From assembly GCA_013054445.1 (NCBI GenBank), contig JAAMPI010001555.1:1-13140 (forward strand): a stretch of DNA of 13,140 bases, in the 5' to 3' direction. The notes beneath the pieces are model-generated. The model did not search any database, was not told the DNA's origin, and saw nothing but the letters and a program-made list of their open reading frames with translations. The stretch comes from Cudoniella acicularis (Eukaryota; Ascomycota; Leotiomycetes; Helotiales; Helotiaceae). The translations under genes and the position numbers were made by a program. Shown here in pieces: positions 8,779-13,140 of the stretch (positions within the stretch are counted from its first letter, which is position 1; every line of letters begins with the position of its first letter).

Positions 8779-9012
8779 TCAGCTTGATTTATCTATCGGA
8801 TCTAGAGGTGTGCTTACTATTTGCTCCATAGATAGTGACCAACCTACTCTGTCGATTGATCGATAAGTAGTATACCGTCTATTTTGATAGAAGATAAATG
8901 CCACATCTATACCAGGATATTGTCCAATCTCATGTATCTTCTTGATCACTGTCTTCTTCCTCCTACTCACTGCCTCGCCTCGATTTTTTTGAACTTTATC
9001 ACGTATAGTTAG
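8779..9012 (-). pseudogene. MADS-box-like fragment
   Basis: A minus-strand frame reads LTIRDKVQKNRGEAVSRRKK and continues TVIKKIHEIGQYPGIDVAFIF and YQNRRYTTYRSID, ending at a TGA (8781-8779). The pattern of a basic stretch (NRxxxxSRRKK), then KKxHEIG, then a hydrophobic DVAFIF strand and RRYTTYRS, matches a MADS box (SRF-type): compare its R...F.KRR.GL.KKA.EL...CD..VALI. Small MADS-like proteins with the ending TYRSID are known to me from ascomycete genomes. No ATG precedes it in frame; the first Met inside the frame lies after the domain. An upstream exon may exist but was not found. The surrounding 800 bp is AT-rich and without other coding signal, so I read it as a relic. If intact, it would be a DNA-binding protein. 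Confidence 0.5.
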
Positions 9013-9468
9013 ATAGGATAGTAAAATTTGTAATACCGAGGAAAGTCGGCTCCTTTTATGTTAGAGAACCAGTTATATTTAAGGTGATCGTTAGTACCCA
9101 GAAAGAGCGGTAGTGACCTGAAATTGAAGGCGTAAATAAATGCTTTCATGGGGCTTACTTCTCTTAAGGGACTAATTTTGGCAACCTACACAGTCTTTCT
9201 CTTCTAGTACAGGATATGAAAGGGAGATCCCCAGGGATTATTAAGTCTTTGGCAGGGGTGAGATTGAACTACCCTACAATTCTATGTTTAGAACTCGTTG
9301 GGAACCTCCTCACGATATGTTGGTGCCTTAGGCTACCATTTCAATTCTCGGCCCCCTTTTCTGGTGCACTTGCACGAGAAAGACTTGGGCAGACAGACAT
9401 GATTTCATTATAACGTGAACTTTTTGAGTGCTGCAGTAGGAAAAATACCGTACATTTGCCTATATCTG
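9013..9468. other. AT-rich intergenic stretch, nothing recognised
   Basis: No frame with a family resemblance and no RNA gene seen. A 65-codon plus-strand frame (9216-9413) has no recognisable motif and is probably chance. Confidence 0.45.
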
Positions 9469-9511
9469 CCCAAATAAATGTCCCCAAATAAATCTGCCCA
9501 ACTATAATCTG
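9469..9511. repeat. 14-bp tandem repeat CCCAAATAAATSTS, about three units
   Basis: CCCAAATAAATGTC (9469-9482), CCCAAATAAATCTG (9483-9496) and a degenerate CCCAACTATAATCTG (9497-9511), followed by a looser copy GCCTAGATAAATGTGCCCA (9516-9534). Similar runs of (T)GCCCAAATAAAT occur in the terminal parts of some fungal Tc1/mariner-type elements, as far as I recall, so this may be one end of a decayed transposon or MITE. No opposite end was found within the window. Confidence 0.5.
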
Positions 9512-9724
9512 AATTGCCTAGATAAATGTGCCCAGAACCCCCTCCTCCCCTTAAATATTATATACTAGCGACTAAAGGCACTTTATATAAAGCTAAATAT
9601 TTTGTACGGAGGTATTACCATCGACTAATCTAATATTTCGACGCCAGCAAATAATAGTAATATATACTTCTTTCGCGGCCTATTGTCACTCATTCCGCGG
9701 CGCAATGAATCGAGTTTGTACGTA
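9512..9724. other. Downstream flank of the rhodopsin-domain gene
   Basis: Starts with the CCCAGAACCCCC run at the end of the tandem-repeat patch, then AT-rich sequence that should contain the 3' UTR of the minus-strand membrane-protein gene. No coding signal seen. Confidence 0.4.
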
Positions 9725-11236
9725 TCATAGGATGTCGCCCGCTTTATCTTTGCCAACTAGGAGGGCACCTTTTGGCCGTTCAAGAGGGCCCTCAACAGAG
9801 GGAGCCGCAGAGCCTTCGTCATGCCCACGCTCCTCTGTGCTAGACGAGGGGTTGCCGCCTAGAGCTTTCAGATGAAGATTGCTGCTAGTGCTAGTGCGCT
9901 AGCCGTCTAATGTGGGTAAGTAGGCGTTGTTTCTGGGCTGCGGCTGCTGGGGAGATCCCACGTATTCATCCAAGGAGGGATCGGGGCGTTCGTTGTGGCT
10001 TGTAAATATTTGTGGGAAATGGTGCTTAGCGAGGATTTTCAGGCTAGGTAAGCAGGCGCAGATGATACCGGTGTACAGCTCAATTATACTATAGTTTGTC
10101 ACAGTTAGCCAGGCTGTGGGGCGAGGAAGCGAAAGAGGAGTTATTATACGTACCACCATATTGTGTCAGAGGTGGAGTTCCAGGTGAAATCCGGGCTGTT
10201 CAACAATGAACTAGGAACAACTGCCAGCCTAATAATGCTCACGACACATACACTATATAACGCTCAGTAAATGTTCACTCTCAAATCTTTGATCGGAAAA
10301 ATTCATTACAATGACCCTGTCATGAGGACGACAGTCACTCCAAGTTTCTGCCTCGCCGGTAGGCGAAGCGGCCATAGTAACCAAATAGGCAGAATCAAGA
10401 TAACAATATCCGTAGCGGCGTTTAGGGCAGCGTTAGCCAAGTAATTAGCAATCATGTTGACGCAGGTTCCAGGAACAGTGGGATCCCAGAATTTTCGAAT
10501 AGGCCTGCACGTATACAGAAACCAGTAAGATGCACTCAGACAATATCCTGTTGTAATAAACATAACTACATATATTACAACCCTGAAATGTCGATCGGCT
10601 GGGAGTCGCTGGTAGAACAGTAATATCGAGACTTTTGTAAAGAGGGTTCCGTAGTTATATAATATACTGCCATAAGTTCCACCAGTCTAGTAAAGAATAT
10701 AAGTTAGAGATACTATTCACAAAAACACCTAGCCAACACAAAAATTCTACATACCCTCAAAAATCTTGTGAACTCATAAATAGGAAGATCCCAGATATGG
10801 ATCCCAAGCCCATTTCTCGTCTCTATAAAATAGGTTAGCGAAAAGCCGCGTTGTATAACAATTATAGACTTACGCAAGATTTCATAGATCGAATTTGCCA
10901 AAGCGAATAGCTTTAGGGAGAATAACAATAGTTAGTATATAAGCGGCTTGCCAAGAACAGACAAAGGCATACCCATCCCAAAATAATCGAGTCTATATAT
11001 CTGGTTTAGTTCAACCCCTTTACACATAGAAAGGAAGACTAACAGTCGTCAATGTGTAAATGTTTGATTAAAAAGTACTTGGCATATAGTCGTGCCAATA
11101 AAAATGGGATTGCAAGTACTGGGAAGACAACCGCAGGAATAATAACGCGATACCCAATGGATTCAGGATCCGTGAAGTTTAGAGTCGTTCCTTCTGGCGG
11201 GGGAAATGCGCCGATAGTATCGGTAGTTGAATTCAT
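9725..11236 (-). pseudogene. Rhodopsin-domain (PTH11/SAT4-like) membrane protein, seven exons, in-frame TAG
   Basis: An integral membrane protein of the large fungal rhodopsin-domain family, usually seven helices with unknown or receptor-like roles. Exons: 11236-11044, 10992-10973 (20 nt), 10910-10874, 10822-10755, 10686-10310, 10252-10154, 10088-9725. All six introns (51, 62, 51, 68, 57, 65 bp) are GT..AG, mostly with CTAAC-like branches, and all phases agree. Splicing restores family motifs: LHIDD+YSIILGW+LFALANSIYEIL+QTRNGLGIHIWDLP, then RFLR+TGGTYGSILYNYGTLFTKVSI, LLFYQRLP, CRPIRKFWDP, LNAATDIVILILPIWLLW, GS+FVCVVSIIRLAVVP, and FTWNSTSDTIW+CIIELYTGIICACLPSL. Start ATG at 11236 has a plausible short extracellular N-terminus (FPPPEGTTLNFTDP) before the first helix. 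TAG at 9901-9899 would end the protein at 327 residues. Beyond it the same frame stays open for 57 codons (Ser/Gly-rich cytoplasmic-tail type) to a TGA at 9727-9725, total 385. CAG->TAG is CpA->TpA, so RIP-like mutation is possible. The truncated form keeps every helix and may still work, so 'pseudogene' is tentative. Confidence 0.82.
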
Positions 11237-12160
11237 TGTAAGGATGTCGAACTTTTAGTAGTTGATAATAATGCTAATGATAATGATGTAGGACTTGCGC
11301 GAAGAAAAATTTTCTGTCAAATCAATTCGAGGAGAACCGCTGAAGAAAAGTAGGAAAACAACCAGCAGTATATGACCAGTGTTGAAGCTGCAACCAAAAG
11401 CGTCCTAAATGATGTTTATCGCCAGAACGGGTTTCTCAGATAAGCCACCTGCAAGCCCTCTCGCCGGAAGAAATGGTGGGCTTTATCGAAGCTGATCGGT
11501 CCTATCACTCGTGTGCATCATACCGATCGATGCGATCGCGAGCCATGAACTTGGGAGGCGCAAGGTAAAGCAAAGAATGCCACCACGGCTTTGCTGTGGA
11601 GATGACCTGGAGGGAGGACCAATCATAAATCGAAATGCCAGACGTGCAGCGTACGCTTGGGGTCGTTTCACATCAGAAAAGGAACCGTGACGGGGAAGAG
11701 GAAGCTGTCATGCCGTCTCAGACCCCTTACTGTAAACGGATCGCTAGCCGCTCCCGCGATCCGTCTTCGACCGGTGTAAAGCTTGCAAAGTTTAGCTCCG
11801 CGCTCGTGTGCGGCCCGAAAGTCGATTCGAGGAATCGGCACCTGGCTTTCTCCATGATTCGAGAAGCCGAAGAAGCCGAGGAGGCCTAAGGCCTCAGGCA
11901 CCGACTCAGCTAGCGAAAGGCCGAGCGGCAGGGTGAATTTAGAGTGAAGGATTAAGATTTCGAACGATCGGCGGCTCGATCTACCCTGCCGATCCGGCTG
12001 GCAGGTGCTGGTAAATCGGATCACTGGGCCTTCTCTAGTTAAGGATCCCACTAAATCTTGGCGGTGATAAGTTTTGTACAACGAGAAACTTTATTTTGAC
12101 CTGCAGATCGGCTCAGAGGCATAGGTCTGAGGTGCAAGAGATCGGAGTATCGTCCTCAAT
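11237..12160. other. Intergenic region with GC-richer, repeat-like block
   Basis: About 11237-11480 should be the promoter of the minus-strand membrane-protein gene; it is AT-rich with TAATGATAATGATG runs. From about 11480 to 12080 the sequence is more GC-rich, and open frames exist on both strands at once (plus 11635-11889; minus 12081-11668 and 11671-11483). Their translations are Arg/Ser-rich without a domain I can name. Two features look structural: a perfect inverted repeat GAGGCCT-A-AGGCCTC at 11881-11895, and CGGCAGGGT (11926-11934) matched by ACCCTGCCG (11983-11991). This block could be a non-autonomous repeat; nothing proves it. Confidence 0.4.
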
Positions 12161-13020
12161 ATGTCTTGCCAGGAACCTAATCTATTCGATGTCCTTGGTA
12201 TCCTGCCTACAATCCAGCCAACGCCAGCCGATGTCCAGAGAGCTTACTTTATTGCTCTCTCTCGAGTGCGGCAATACGCCAATCCTGCACACATCAAAGT
12301 TCGGCCAGCAAATGCGCATTGTGTTGGCGAGTGCATCTTCGTATCAGTGACCAACGGCATAGCCTCGACAAGCTCTAGTCGTGGCGTCGCCGCGAAAATG
12401 AAGCTTTCACTTGATTCGGGTGCCTCTGACCTTCTCCGGGTCCAACATCTCAAGCGCCAGATTCCCCAGATTTTCATTTCGGGATACCAAGGCGCAAGAA
12501 GAGTTCTTATTGAGACTTCCGAAAACACAGGAAACACCGTGTTGGTTGGGGACTATGGTATCCGCCCCTGCATGACCACAGAAGGAGTCGTCAGCACAAA
12601 AACGACTTCCGATTCAGTCATGGAAGCCCTGAGCGTCCTCGGCATCGAAGCAGCCCGAACCACCATCACCACAGAGATCGCTAAAGTCACGCGCGATATG
12701 AATATCGACCCTCGGCACATGCAACTCTTCGCCGATGTGATGACATACAAAGGCGAGGTGCTCGGTATTACATGATTCGGTCTGTCCAAAATGAGGGACA
12801 GTCTGCTTCAATTAGCTAGTTTTGAAAAGACGCCCGATCTCTGTTTGAGGCTGCTGCGGCTATGAAACGGGATCGCATTGAAGGCGTGAGTGAGTGTATC
12901 ATCATGGGCCAGACGATGAGGGCCGGCACGGGCGCTTTCGGAGTGGTCAGAAAGCTGGGGTTAGAGGATGAAATAGGAGTCAAGAAGCTCCCGACACAAT
13001 TTGAGGATCTTTGGGCGTAG
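12161..13020 (+). pseudogene. Fragment of RNA polymerase III largest subunit, behind a J-domain-like leader
   Basis: From about 12300 the translation follows the C-terminal end of RPC1 (largest subunit of nuclear Pol III). It shows DLLRVQHLKRQIPQIFISGY, then GDYGIRPCMTTEGVVSTKTT, SVLGIEAARTTITTEIAKV, NIDPRHMQLFADVMTYKGEV and LGIT. A TGA at 12773-12775 replaces the Arg of the conserved ITRFGL (CGA->TGA, a CpG change). The frame continues FGLSKMRDSLLQLASFEKTP to about 12838, then one base is missing before 12844 and the rest reads FEAAAAMKRDRIEGVSECII, MGQTMRAGTGAFGVVRKLG and QFEDLWA to TAG at 13018-13020. A full RPC1 has roughly 1,400 residues, so only the last fifth or so is present, without introns seen. 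The first 40 residues (PNLFDVLGILPTIQP..ADVQRAYFIAL) look like helices I and II of a DnaJ J-domain rather than Pol III, but the HPD motif is absent (RQY in its place). ATG 12161 has A at -3; the frame closes just upstream. Ectopic, broken duplicate; the working gene should be elsewhere. Confidence 0.85.
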
Positions 13021-13140
13021 AATACTAAAGAATGGAAGTGTGATGAAGAGGCGTTAGTAGGCAAAGAAGTCGCGTGTAGGAGGAAAAGGATTCAGTTACA
13101 GAACTAATCTCTGGCCCCGAGGGTGCCAGGGAAGCCCCTT
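13021..13140. other. Right-edge flank, nothing recognised
   Basis: The 120 bases after the Pol III fragment hold no frame or motif that I can assign. Confidence 0.4.

Noticed and set aside
11668..12081. 137-codon minus-strand frame as a gene
   Set aside because: Arg/Ser-rich low-complexity translation without a domain, overlapped by an equally open plus-strand frame; composition explains both.
12096..12350. 84-codon plus-strand frame overlapping the Pol III fragment
   Set aside because: It is in a different register from the clear RPC1 similarity, so it is a shadow.
1..13140. CRISPR array, bacterial operon, secondary-metabolite cluster or integrated virus
   Set aside because: No direct-repeat/spacer array, no ribosome-binding-site organisation, no PKS/NRPS/terpene motifs and no viral hallmark proteins; introns and gene families are fungal.

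Overview
The window looks like an accessory region of a filamentous ascomycete (Pezizomycotina) genome. The evidence is short (46-82 bp) GT..AG introns with CTAAC-like branch sites, a Zn2Cys6 transcription factor, a fungal rhodopsin-domain (PTH11/SAT4-like) membrane protein, a secreted GH78 rhamnosidase, and a Tc1/mariner relic whose stop codons all fit CpA->TpA change, the signature of repeat-induced point mutation (RIP). All family calls come from reading the translations; nothing was searched.

Layout, left to right. (1) 1-96, minus: the first 32 codons of a gene leaving the left edge, possibly DUF6914-like. (2) 97-1127: no gene seen. (3) 1128-2642, minus: a long open frame of unknown function with a natural stop but no ATG; its 5' end abuts transposon sequence. 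(4) about 2631-3110, plus: C-terminal part of a Tc1/mariner transposase with five RIP-type stops, followed to 3655 by non-coding sequence with a small GGTACGG repeat. (5) 3656-6373, minus: a near-complete three-exon GH78 alpha-L-rhamnosidase with a signal peptide and a GPI-anchor-like tail, broken by a one-base deletion near 4424 and apparently by a second frame break near the start. (6) 6374-7014: divergent promoter. (7) 7015-8149, plus: a two-exon Zn2Cys6 regulator of the Upc2-like type, apparently intact. (8) 8150-9724: no intact gene; a MADS-box-like fragment (minus, about 8779-9012) and a 14-bp tandem repeat. (9) 9725-11236, minus: a seven-exon rhodopsin-domain gene including a 20-nt exon, with an in-frame TAG 58 codons before the downstream stop. 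(10) 11237-12160: no convincing gene; a GC-richer block with inverted repeats. (11) 12161-13020, plus: a fragment of the largest subunit of RNA polymerase III, with a J-domain-like leader, a TGA at a conserved Arg position and a one-base frameshift.

How they fit together. The only plausible functional unit is the divergent pair of rhamnosidase and Zn2Cys6 regulator, which share a 641-bp intergenic region. Control of one by the other is an inference from layout only. Otherwise the window reads as a graveyard of decaying and rearranged genes: a RIP-mutated transposase, a decapitated gene, a frameshifted rhamnosidase, a receptor with a nonsense codon and an ectopic Pol III fragment. I see no clear multi-gene novel system. 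The most unusual objects are the J-domain/Pol III chimera and the recently broken, otherwise well-preserved rhamnosidase.
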